Both the position numbers and the translations under genes were made by a program. 64,000 nt of DNA. Origin: Diphasiastrum complanatum (Eukaryota; Streptophyta; Lycopodiopsida; Lycopodiales; Lycopodiaceae). The notes under the pieces are model-generated. The model did no database searches and had not been told where the DNA came from. It saw nothing but the letters and a program-made list of their open reading frames with translations. The DNA lies in NCBI GenBank assembly GCA_029204225.1, contig CM055092.1, forward strand, positions 83,184,212 to 83,248,211, read 5' to 3'. Position 1 is the first letter of the stretch. Every line of letters starts with the position of its first letter. Below, one piece after another: positions 23,709 to 34,750 of this stretch.

Positions 23709-24083
23709 AAATCTGGCAAGTCCAAGTTCTTGCTGATCGCCATCATCCAATAAAGCCTCAGGTTTTATGTAAGCGAATTCTACCCACGTTTTTCCTGAAG
23801 CACCATGTCCCAACAATAAAAGAACCAACAACAACACCCCTTCATGACAGTTGCAACCTAGTGCCGAGGGACTGGCACTACTTTGGGCCGTGGATCCTGT
23901 TGTGGGTATTTCGTGCACAATAATGAGCAAGTGGGTCCCACCACTTGAAATACTGTTGGCCAAGCCTTACCTAGTGGGCCCCGCCACAGTACATTGTACA
24001 ATTAGAATAATAAGTGCGAGGGCACTGGCTTCCTGCGTGTATAAGACCGACCCAGTGACCATGCAAATTGGATAAATAGAACT

Positions 24084-24848
<765 letters not shown>

Positions 24849-25470
24849 AGCTGCTCTTCTCAAATATTCATCAATGAAGGTAATGAAATATTTTGTATCA
24901 AGCAATGACAAAGTTTGCATTGGACCACATCATGAAATCTGAATGAACAACATCTAGAATATCTTTTGTTGCATGCCTATGACTTGATCTAAAAGAAATC
25001 CTAGTCTGTTTTCCAAGAATGCAACTTTGATAGACAAGGAGGTTGACTTTGTTGGCTGGATAGTCGAGATCAAGTACTAAGAATTTTTTAGACATGTTTG
25101 GCACAGATGTATGATTCAAGTGTCCTAATCTATGATGTCATAGCAATTCTTTATTCACAATAACAGAGGTTTTCAAGGCTGGAGTAACAATGTCCCAGTC
25201 TATATAAGTATCCATGTCTCTTGTCGAGTGCAAGGATCTTATTTGTCGTATCAATAATTTGGCATCAATCAGATTCAAACTCTACCCTATCACCTAAACA
25301 AATTCGTAGAGAGTTTAGGTACATATCAAATATTTGATAGTAGTTTGAATTGATCATGCTGGAACATCAATCTTACATTGCCTTCACTTTCGATAGTGTG
25401 TGTACTATGATTGTGAAGAATGGTAAAAAATATCTTCCTATCTTGACTCTGGGGGCTATGCTCACTGTGA
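24849..25470 (-). pseudogene. Copia pre-integrase/integrase fragment
   Basis: The minus strand reads KKFLVLDLDYPANKVNLLVY, QSCILGKQTRISF and DILDVVHSDF, preceded by a decayed protease-to-pre-integrase segment. It is the same family as element 4 (plus strand, about 54,650-55,170), which has LAIYLDYPTNTFDLSV and SYILGKQTRIPF. It is cut on the left by the 3' LTR ending at 24848. Confidence 0.7.
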
Positions 25471-25805
25471 AAATTGTCAACATTTCCTAGCTAGTTTGAG
25501 GCCTAAATTGGCAATTTTTGTACATAGTTTTGGATCTAACATTTCGCACGTGTGAAAGAGGCCTAAATACTTTTATTTTAGTATATATTTCATGTTGAAG
25601 AAGTCTCAAACTTCAAGACCTTCGAAATGACACCAAAATCATGTTATTTGGACATATAGGCCAAAATTGGCTATTTTAGGCTACTGGTGCCCTAAATTTG
25701 GGTCCTAAGTTCTAGAGAGAGGAGAGAGAGTCAACTCTCTCACCTATATTAGGCTGAAATTCGTGGAGAACAGGTTGGAGAAACTTATTGTATTGTTGAG
25801 AGAGA

Positions 25806-26099
25806 TCAATAGATCATTGTCACAGTTTCTTCCTCCATTGAGAGCATTGCTTTGTGTATTGTCTTCAAGCTTTTGTGTATGATCTTAAGAGGTTTCCAAA
25901 AGTGGTAGGGTGCTATTGTAGGGCTGGTTTGCTGTTGTTTTTGGCTGCCATCAGTACCTTTTATTAGTTTCCTTTGCCTCTTGAATGCTTTGTCAAGTTC
26001 ATGTGTATCAAAGGTAGCATTAGGATGCTTTGCCATTTCTAGCTTTTGTAGCTTGTTGTGCAAAGATCTTAGCCAAGTATTTTGGGAGTTTGGATCCAT
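25806..26099 (-). other. Unrecognised 97-codon ORF
   Basis: Begins MDPNSQNTWLRSLHNKLQKL and is Lys/Gln-rich with a basic AFKRQRKLIKG segment. It could be a gag scrap, but no zinc knuckle or other domain adjoins it. 25,470-26,470 otherwise shows no gene. Confidence 0.25.
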
Positions 26100-26670
26100 T
26101 CAAGATCCACTTTTTTCACACTCACCTTATTTCTGTTGTATATTTTATTGTACATAAAGGTAGGTGAATTGAGCACATAACCTTCTTAGAATAGGTCGAG
26201 TTTGAGTTAGGTAGATTCATTTATGATGTCATGCAAAAGTTTAGATAACATGCATAGTCATTCAGAGTGCATGCGCCATGCAACATGCAATCAGTGCATG
26301 CAACATGCAAAGTAGTTTACATGATCTACACTTGTCAAGGTAGCTTAGAGAGTTGACATGAAATCCATGCAATATTCATGCATGCAGTTAAACATGTGGA
26401 TCCATGATAGTTGAGTTAACTGAATGAAGTGGACTTTCCATGCAACTCCACTGTAGGAATTCGAGTCTCATTGATGTAGGAAATTTGTGGCTTGTTTTGC
26501 CATATTGTGAATAGTGAGATTTTGGTGTTTTGGGCTCATTCTCTCTCTACCCGAGTTTTTGGTGTTGATTTTCTTTCTCTACCCGAGAGCAGCCTGTTTT
26601 TCTCATAATGAGCACTTAGAATATTTTCTGATAGCTATCTCTCATAGTAAGGAGTTAGTTTTTTGACTCT

Positions 26671-27024
26671 GTAGTATGCCATTGTGCTCTTGCCTTGAAC
26701 TTTTTCAAGTAATCTATTCTTTGATCATTCTTGTGCAATCACAACACCTCATAAAGATCCTGTAAGGTGTGTGGTGAAGTTCACACATGCTAAAAACTTC
26801 ACATGGTATCAGATTCTTGTGCTTTGAAGAGGTGAGGGTGCCATTTTGAGACTGTAGTATGCCATTGTGGTCTTGCCTTGAAAATTTTCAAGTAATATGT
26901 TCTTTGATCATTCTTGTGCAATAAAAACACCTCATAAAGATCCTGTAAGGTGTGTGGTGAAGTTCACACGTGCTAAAGACTTCACATGATATTAGATCCT
27001 TGTGCTTTGAAGAGGTGAGGGTGC
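26671..27024 (+). repeat. Tandem duplication of LTR end plus PBS (period 183 bp)
   Basis: GTAGTATGCCATTGTG...TCACATGGTATCAGATTCTTGTGC...GAGGTGAGGGTGC (from 26671) is repeated from 26854, with GTAGTATGCCATTGTG...TCACATGATATTAGATCCTTGTGC. The duplicated block covers the U5/PBS junction of Copia element 3. The second PBS has two substitutions (TGATATTAGATC). Confidence 0.75.
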
Positions 27025-27756
27025 ATACATCAGATCTTGAGTGCTTTTGCTTGCAGGAACTCAGATTTGGGAGAAGGATACAACTCGCTGACAATCAAGT
27101 CATTTGTGGATCATATGTGGATCAAATCAAGCTTGATTTGCTCCAGTTGAGCCCTGTATGGACAGAGAGCTCACACGCGTGAAATTACCCTCTTTGTTTG
27201 AGTGCTACTTCACAACGAATGATCCAAATTTGATGTTCTAGAGCTTGTTGAATAAGTATTGAAGAGTATATTGTGTTGCTTGAGTTTCTAAATCAATTTG
27301 ATTTGTTTTTGGAAAAGTTTTAGGCAATCAAAGAGATAGGAAGAGTACTCATCTCATGTGATATGCCAAAGTGAGCACACATAAGTTCTTTTTACCAATA
27401 TACTCAATTTTCATCATCAATCAAGTAGAATTGGATAAATCTGAGTATTGTGAGGTCTTAGATATTTCATTTCACACAAGTATTGTGTTTGAGTTGAAAG
27501 TAAGTTCCTTGAGAATTTTGCAGTTCTTTGAAACTCGTGGAAGAGATAGACTTCATATTTGCATGTGCTTCATCATGGATAGAAGCTAGATCCAGATTCA
27601 AGTTAGATTGATTCTACTGTTGTGAGCTTGATCTCACAGAATGTTGCTAGATTTCATAGGTTGGATTAACATTATAAGTGTTAGATCCTAGATTGAGATA
27701 GCAAGCAATATATTCAATTCCATCCTTGTCATTATTAGAATTTTCTCAAAGAGAAC

Positions 27757-28827
27757 ATGTCTTCATCTGGTTCACATTTTTTGGAGCATAGTGAGAGATT
27801 AACATCTTCCAATTATGCAATGTGGAAGATTAGAATGGAATCATTATTGATTCTACAAGATGTAATGGACATTGTAAGTGGAGTTGAAGAGGAACCTGCA
27901 GCACCTAATGAAGCTGCAACATTCAAGGAGAGAACAAGGATTTCTCTGTATTTCATAGAAATGAATGTCACAAATGAAGTGCTAAGGGAGATCAGTACAT
28001 GCATCACTGCCAAGGAGGCTTGGGACACTCTTAAGAAAATCTATGAAATTAGAAATACTTCTAGATTGCTTACACTTAGAAATCAAATCTTTCTAAGTTA
28101 TCAGAGAGTAGATGAGAGTGCTTCAAATTATGTAATGAGAGTTAAAGATCTTCATCAAGAGTTAGCTGGTATTGGTGATGCTCTTAAGAACACTGAGCTT
28201 GTTCAAGTAGTCCTTATTGAACTAAGAGATGAGTATGACAATATTGTGCAGACTTATGAGGAGCTTCCATCTTTGGAGACTCTTCAAGGAGTTCTCATTG
28301 CTGAAGAAAGCAGACAAGAGAACAAGATGTTGAGCATCAACAGACTTTCATTGAAGAATGGTGGAGATGATAAAGCACTCTTCACCAAGGACAAGTCAAG
28401 AGGCAAGGGCAAAGGTCAACAACACTTCAAGAATGACAAGGCCAAAGAAGATAGTGAGGATCAAACCTCACAATCTGCAACATCAAGTGGCAAGAAGAAG
28501 CTGTCAAAGATCAAATGTTTCTTTGTGGCAAGAAGGGCCACTATGCATCAAACTGTTTCAAGAAGAAGAACCAATACCAATGAGGAAGAGTGTGAGGGTA
28601 TTGAGAGTGAAAGAGAGGATTCTTTAATGATGTCTAGTTTCTCATCTTCTCCTTACAAGAATGAAGAAATATGGTGGATAGATATTGGGGCTAGTTCCCA
28701 TATGTCTAGTTCTAGAAACTCTTTCACAAATCTCATGCCATATGTAGGTGCAAAAAGATCAATCTATACTGCTAATGATGTAGAGTGTACAATTGAAGGA
28801 ATAGGAAGTATTTCACTGCATGCATAA
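27757..28827 (+). pseudogene. Copia GAG-protease with zinc-knuckle frameshift (element 3)
   Basis: 356 open codons: gag (NYAMWKIRMESLLILQDVMD, AWDTLKKIYE, RLLTLRNQIF) and protease (WWIDIGASSHM; the usual DSGA is DIGA). Where CFFCGKKGHYASNCFKKKN is expected the frame reads CFFVARRATMHQTVSRRR. One T is missing in the second Cys codon, and a compensating indel restores frame before the protease. Thus an open frame conceals a destroyed CCHC knuckle. The ORF ends at a TAA where element 1 continues. Confidence 0.8.
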
Positions 28828-30100
28828 TCATCAAAATCTTTTTGTTTGCATGATGTACTTTATGTGTCTACCAAAAACCTCATTAGTGTAGGACAGTTGT
28901 TTGATAGTGGATTGGATGTCAAATTTCATGTTGACAAGTGTGTAATCTCAAGGGAGAGAGAAGTGATTGCTAGAGGATCCTGAGTAGGAAAGTTGTACAA
29001 GCTAGATTCTAGAGAGAGTGCTAACATCTCTGATGTTGCTTATGAGACCAAGTCTCATCAAGAGGATCTGTGGCATAAGAGATTGGGACATCCCAATTTC
29101 AAGGCCATGCAATCTATGGTCAAGGAAGGAAAACCTGTTGGATTACCAAAGACACTATCAAAGGAGCTGTAACCCTGTGAAGCTTATGTTTTGGCAAAAT
29201 CACATAGAAGACCTTTTCCAAGATCCGGCATCAAGACTCAACAACCATTTGAACCCATGCACTCTGATGTTCATTTCTCCTCAACCAAGAGCAAAGGAGG
29301 AGCAAATTGTTTTGTCTCTTTCATAGATGATGACACGAGATATTCTTGGATCTACATGCTATCTTCTAAAGCTATGGTTTATGATGTCTTCCTTACTTTC
29401 AAAGCTTATGTAGAAAAGTAGTTTTCTTTCAAGATAAAAGCTTCGAAAAGTGATAGTGGAGGTGAATATACCTCTAATAAGTTTAAAGACTATTGTGAGC
29501 AAGAGGGAATACAAAGAGAATTTTCTTGTTCTTATACTCCTCAGCAAAATGGAGCTACTGAAAGAAAAAATAGAACATTATGTGAATGTGCAAAATCCAC
29601 TAGAAGCATCTCTACCTAAAGAATTTTGGGGAGAAGCAGTTGCATGTGCAAATTATCTTTGTAATAGGCTTCCTAATCTTGCTATAGAAGGAAGAACACC
29701 ATTTGAGATGTTGTACAAGATAAAGCCTAAGGTAGATCATCTTAGGATCTTTGGCTGTTTATGCTATGTGCATGTTCCTTTAGAGACTAGGAAAGAAGAT
29801 GATCCTAGTGCTATTAAAGGTTATTATATCTTTGTTGGATATGCATCTTCAAAGAAAGCATATAAAGTTTATGTTCCCTCTATTGACAAGAATGTTATAA
29901 GTAGAGATGTGATCTTTCATGAAGATAAAAAATTTAACATTGTTGCTATTGAAGGAAAACACCGTTTGAGTTGTTGTATAATAAGAAACCAAAAGTTGAT
30001 CATTTGAGGATCTTTGGATCCATATGCTTTGTTCATGTTCCTTTGTGCCATCTACTAATAAATTTGTGATTAGTAGAGAGGTGACTTTTCATGAGGGCAA
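28828..30100 (+). pseudogene. Copia integrase remnant with internal duplication
   Basis: Continuing the frame gives VLYVSTKNLISVGQLFDSG, LWHKRLGHPNFKAM, HSDVHFSSTKSKGGANCFV and SGGEYTSNKF, and PQQNGATERKNRTL. Stops interrupt at about 28826, 28981, 29171 and 29419, and there is a frameshift near 29,590. The C-terminal part (29,600-29,955: FWGEAVACANYLCNRLP..., PFEMLYKIKPKVDHLRIFGC) is followed at about 29,960 by a second, more divergent copy of the same region (PFELLYNKKPKVDHLRIFGS). Confidence 0.8.
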
Positions 30101-30350
30101 CCACGCCTAGATGGGGCCGAGGAGCACTCAATTTGATGGTGGATCTTCTAAGCTACCTACTACCCAAGATGATGATGGAGAGGGGCCTTCTCAATCAAAG
30201 GCCCCAAGGAGATCTTTAAGGTACAAGGGCCTCTTTGGCTCACATATGTTAACAAAGGGAAGCAAGCTGAGTTAGGTAATATCTCTCATGCACTTTATAT
30301 TTCCTTTAATGAGCTTGCTTGTGTGCAAGATGCAGTATTTGGACCCTTCT

Positions 30351-31922
30351 AACACATGCAAATCCTTACACCTCTTCCAAAGCTAAGGATGCAGTCCGAT
30401 AATTAGTCTAAGGTGATTCATTTCTATACATGTGGAAGAACATACCTTTACAATACATGTATGTTATCTTACCAAGGTCCCATCATTTTTCATTCTAAGA
30501 GAGAAGATGGGCCAGGCCAAGGGTGAAAAAGGTGAAATGTAGATTCACTTTGTCATTGAACAATCTTAGTAGAAATTGCTAGCAAGAGGGAAGACATCTC
30601 CTATTATTCATTCCAAAATTCTCCAAAGAGGTCTTGTAGCTTATTGAGTATTTTTCATAGTTCATTGAATTAAGGTAATAAGTTATGGTGATTTGCACAA
30701 TTTAGGAGGAGAAAGCAAAGTGCTATGAGGAATGATCTGATCATAGAAAGAGTGTTGCTTGTAGGGTTATAAGCGTTGGTTTTATTAGGCTTTAATGACT
30801 AAACCATTGCATTGCTAGAATGCTAGGATGAATTGGTGTCTTGGAAAGATTGTATCAATGGTATAAGTAGATGAAAGAGTTATTGACACTTCTAAACTAG
30901 GAAGATACTAAATAGGGTTTTGTTGATTGGCATTTTTGCAAGCAATTTGGTTGCACAAACTGGACAAACAAAACATTAGTTTGATGATTGTCAACTATTG
31001 AATATTGTGTTGTATTAACAAAATTATACTAGAAAAGGGTGGTACTACTATCAAGCTATTGCTATTATATTATTGATGCATAGAACATGGATGCTTGGTC
31101 AAGCTTGTTATGGATCTCAATACAAACAATTTCGCTATTGATTTGGATTGATATTCTTTTAGTCATGTGAGAGATTCTGCTTAAAGTAATCAGTATAAAA
31201 TCTAAGTTCATTGTTGATATAGTTCAATTGAAGATGAAACATGTAACTTAGTACATCATATAAACTTTTGAAATTCTATAACAAATTTCATACAGATCAA
31301 TAATATCCTTTTTCCAAACTTCATAATCTCTTCCAAAATCTTGGTAACATACTAGTGGAAAAAGTGTCTCAATATTTAACATACAACAACTGGTGAAGAA
31401 ATACATATGGTCAAAAGATCAAGATGGTAGCGCGTCTTGTATGATCTCAAATAGTGACCGAAAATAATCAAGTACCTGAAACAAGAACAAATACGCATGA
31501 GATTGACTTCCCTTGCAACTTATTCAAAGATGATTCTACTTCCAAAGTATCAACATCCATTTTTGAGAACTAATCAAATGGAACATGGAAAATCACAAAA
31601 TAAAATGTGGCTCAAATGATAATGCAATTGTTTAGTTTTGAGCAACTTTTGATGACATATATGAATAAAACACCAATTTACTCCAAAGCATAAGAGGTTA
31701 GTAGATTATTTTGGAGTTTGACCATATAGAGTGGAGTGCCATTTTGACATACTAGAAAGAACAAACTAGTAATATACGACCTCCCAAATCATCTTGAACA
31801 AAATTATAAATAGTTTCAACATCATACATGGATACATTAATCAATCCTACATTGTAGAGACTTTAACTTTAACTAGAAAACAAGACTATTTTCTTGTACC
31901 AACTTTTTGTATTTCCTTCAGT
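30351..31922. other. Intergenic, nothing recognised
   Basis: AT-rich sequence between the end of Copia element 3 and the LTR of Copia element 2. I see no domain-bearing ORF, RNA gene or repeat boundary. The missing last exon of the light-harvesting-like gene could lie here, but no convincing candidate was found. Confidence 0.4.
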
Positions 31923-33447
31923 TGACAAAATTTTCAGAATTCACACGTGTGGGGATGATTCACAAGTATGATAGATATAATTAAGCTTTATGATTAGCAC
32001 AATAACTTGATTCTAGATTGAATGGCAAGATCTAAATAGAAGTTATGGCTTAACCACAATCTAGCATGCTAAGAATCAGAGAATGATAGCAATGAATCAT
32101 AAATGAGCAAAAGTACAAGAAATTAGTGTATAGGCATTAGCCTCAACACGAGTTAGAGAGAGAAAGAGAGAGAGATTTCAAGCAAAAATGGTGTGGATCC
32201 AAAATGGCATGAGATAGCTACAAAGCTTTGGTTCTTCATCATCAATTATGAGAATGGCTTCACATATTTATGGAGTTTGAGGTAGCTCGAGGTAGAACCA
32301 CATCCATCCACCTTTCAATGACATCTAAAGTGAAAACTAGAGTCTATGTGACATTTGTCACATCTCATGCATGTACTATCTACCTACTTTTACCAAGTGT
32401 CCTAGTTCTAACTAGAATTGTACAAATCATCATGCATGTGTCCATTTCACTTTGTGCATGCCTTGCATGTCACTATGGAGCACTTACAATTAATGCATGT
32501 GAAATGCCACGAGTTTCTACAAGCATATTTTTGCTATTTCTAAGTCTACAATCTATATGCAAGTTGTAATCATCCAACTAGATATGACATATCCATATAG
32601 CTCGAGTTCTATCTAGGCCAAAATTGGCATTTACATTTATGAAACAACATACTTGCATGGTACAATGTTTGTAGCAAGCCTAAAGTCAAGATGGATTATT
32701 TTTCAATTTCAACACTCCTCCTAAAAACAATCTATATTGACTTGAACATGGATCTTGGTATTACTCCAAGATTGGCTCTATGCTTGATGAAGGAACTCTT
32801 GCTCAAAGGTTTGGTAAGCAAATCTGCAATACAAGATGATGTGTTGATATACTCCAAGTAGATTTCCCCTCCAATGAGCTTCTCTCTCACGAAGTGATGT
32901 GCACTATGTGTTTGCTCCTGGCATGGAATATCGGGTTGTTGGCAAGGGCTTGGGCTGAAATGTTGTCACACATGATCATAGGTAGATTATCTTCCATGTT
33001 TATCTTTAGCTCCACTAGCAACCTCTTGATCCAAAGCACTTCTTTTGTTGTAGTAATGAGTGCTTTATACTCAGCTTCACAAGATGAGAGTGATACAGTA
33101 TCTCGCTTTCTGGAAAGCCAAGATATCAAGTTTCCTCCAAAATATATGACATAAGCACTTGTAGATTTTCGATATGCTCTATCACTTGCAAAATCCGAGT
33201 CAGAATAGCCAACAATAGAAAGATCTTCACTTTTATACAATAAATTATAATCAAAAGTTGAAAATATGTATCTGAGCACTCTCTTGGCCATTTTCCAATG
33301 ATGAATAGTAGGATTTTGCATAGCTTGGCTCAACTTATGAACACTAAAACTTATGTCAGGTCTAGTTATTGTGAGCCAAATTAAGGAGCCTATAAGACTC
33401 CAAACATGTCCCCAGTCAGCGAAATGATCTCCTTTTGTAATATACAA
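31923..33447 (-). mobile_element. Copia element 2, 3' half with complete LTR
   Basis: Minus-strand 3' LTR (32714-31923, 792 bp, TGTTGAAATTG...TTTTGTCA) preceded by the PPT AGGAGGAG. Upstream, 33447-32887 is an open frame for the end of RT and RNase H: SLIGSLIWLTITRPDISFSV, YSDSDFASDRAYRKSTSAY, SLSSCEAEYKALITTTKEVL. A frame change near 32,890 leads to REKLIGGEIYLEYINTSSCI and LLTKPLSKSSF. Sequence homology stops at about 33,447, so gag, protease, integrase and the RT core are missing. The LTR is the sister of that of element 1. Confidence 0.85.
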
Positions 33448-34396
33448 GGATAGTTCCCTACTAGGATGGAACCCCTTTTGTGTAATATTGAACCCACTAA
33501 AATCTACTTAAACTTTGAATCAATCCATAATGTGACAAGTGCAATTTCAAAGAACTATGCACATTCAAATACTTTTCAATACAGAGGGGAGTCTTATAAT
33601 ATGTTGGCACCCACCTAGAAGATGACCCATCTCTTTTTTCAAAGTCCAAGGGTGATCAACATAAGCTATAGCCCTTTGGCTCACTTCCTATTGTTCTTTG
33701 TGAGAAAAAAAGTTTCCTACATATTATCAAGATATGTCTTATAACTTTTCACTTCAAAATTTGTGAGTGCCACTTGAGATTGTACCATGGCTTGTCGTCA
33801 TACATTTCTACGAACTTCCCATGCCAATGGTTGAATGCTTGCTATTGCTGTAACCAGGCGCCAAGATTGGGAGGTACTTTTCCCACTCAGAAGATTCCTT
33901 AGCAATAAAAACATGAAGCATTTTTTTAGCGACCCGGTTATTTTATTGATAATTGGTGAGACAAGTTTCATGGATTGCCATGTACATGCATTGTGCAGTC
34001 AAGAACAAGTACAACCAACATTGTTTTGTATGGTTTTCCTGAAAGTTTGGAGTGTGAGTAGTCTGCACTATTAGAGCATCCAAGATGCTTTTCCAAAAAC
34101 ATGTTTTGGTGAGTATTTACATTTTATCTTCATTAGCAACTTTCTTCATTTGAATTACATTTTTTAAAAAGACCAATAAACAATTCTTTGAGGGTCACTT
34201 TCATATATAGTCTGTGAAGGATTCAACAGAAGTCCCTATTATTACTTTTGATAATGAGATCATAGAAATCTTTTTGCTCATCCGAATTTCCAAGGATGCT
34301 TTCTACATTGTCCTCGTATGCAGTAAGCAGCACCCAGTGATTAAGTGACATATATTAACACCTCCCTTCATATAAAAAACAGAAGATGTCACATAC

Positions 34397-34750
34397 CTGG
34401 GATACAATATTTTTTCCGGTGTAGGCTTCAATAAAAAGGCCCGATGTGAGTCCCACCATTGCCCACCCACCATTTGTAGCCTCGATCTCCTTTTGCCTCT
34501 AGACAAAAGCAGCAGGTGAAATATGAAACTCTACAGTCTGATCACAGTGACTCGTAATGGCCAGTAGTTCAGATGAAAGCAACCAGTGGACTATTTTGTA
34601 TAACCTCCTCTCTTCATTTGAGAAAGTGTTTACCTGAAATTTGGCAAGTGCTTGCAATACTTTCGCTTGCTCAGCTGCCAAGCGCTTTGCCTCTAGTGGG
34701 TCTACCATGTTGATCACATTTGATCGGCTATTTGATGCGTTTGGCTGATC
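34397..34750 (-). CDS. Light-harvesting-like (LIL/HLIP-type) plastid protein, core exons
   Basis: Two exons with consensus splice sites and matching phase 0. Exon 34634-34750 (acceptor AAATGCAG, donor CAG|GTAAAC) ends VDPLEAKRLAAEQAKVLQAL then AKFQ. Exon 34397-34498 (acceptor TTGTCTAG, donor CAG|GTATGT) encodes RQKEIEATNGGWAMVGLTSG and LFIEAYTGKNIVSQ. The second carries the chlorophyll-binding-family helix signature E-x-x-N-G-x-x-A-M-x-G...E-x-x-T-G; the usual Arg after NG is Gly-Trp here. Such one-helix proteins sit in thylakoid or envelope membranes and act in pigment handling or photoprotection. The last exon was not located. A transit-peptide-like first exon candidate is at 42399-42507. 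Confidence 0.65.

Larger units (their letters stand above)
26475..30350 (+). mobile_element. Copia element 3, decayed, with short LTR
   Basis: A candidate 5' LTR (about 26475-26803, ending TTCACA) is followed by the PBS TGGTATCAGATT at 26804. Gag-protease (27757-28827) and a broken integrase (about 28,830-30,080) follow. The tail to about 30,350 has pre-RT linker sequence (APRRSLRYKG, AELGNISHALYISFNELA), then similarity ends; RT, RNase H and 3' LTR are absent. Proteins are closely similar to element 1, yet the LTR (about 329 bp) is different, so it is a sister family. The LTR start is a guess based on TG. Confidence 0.7.
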
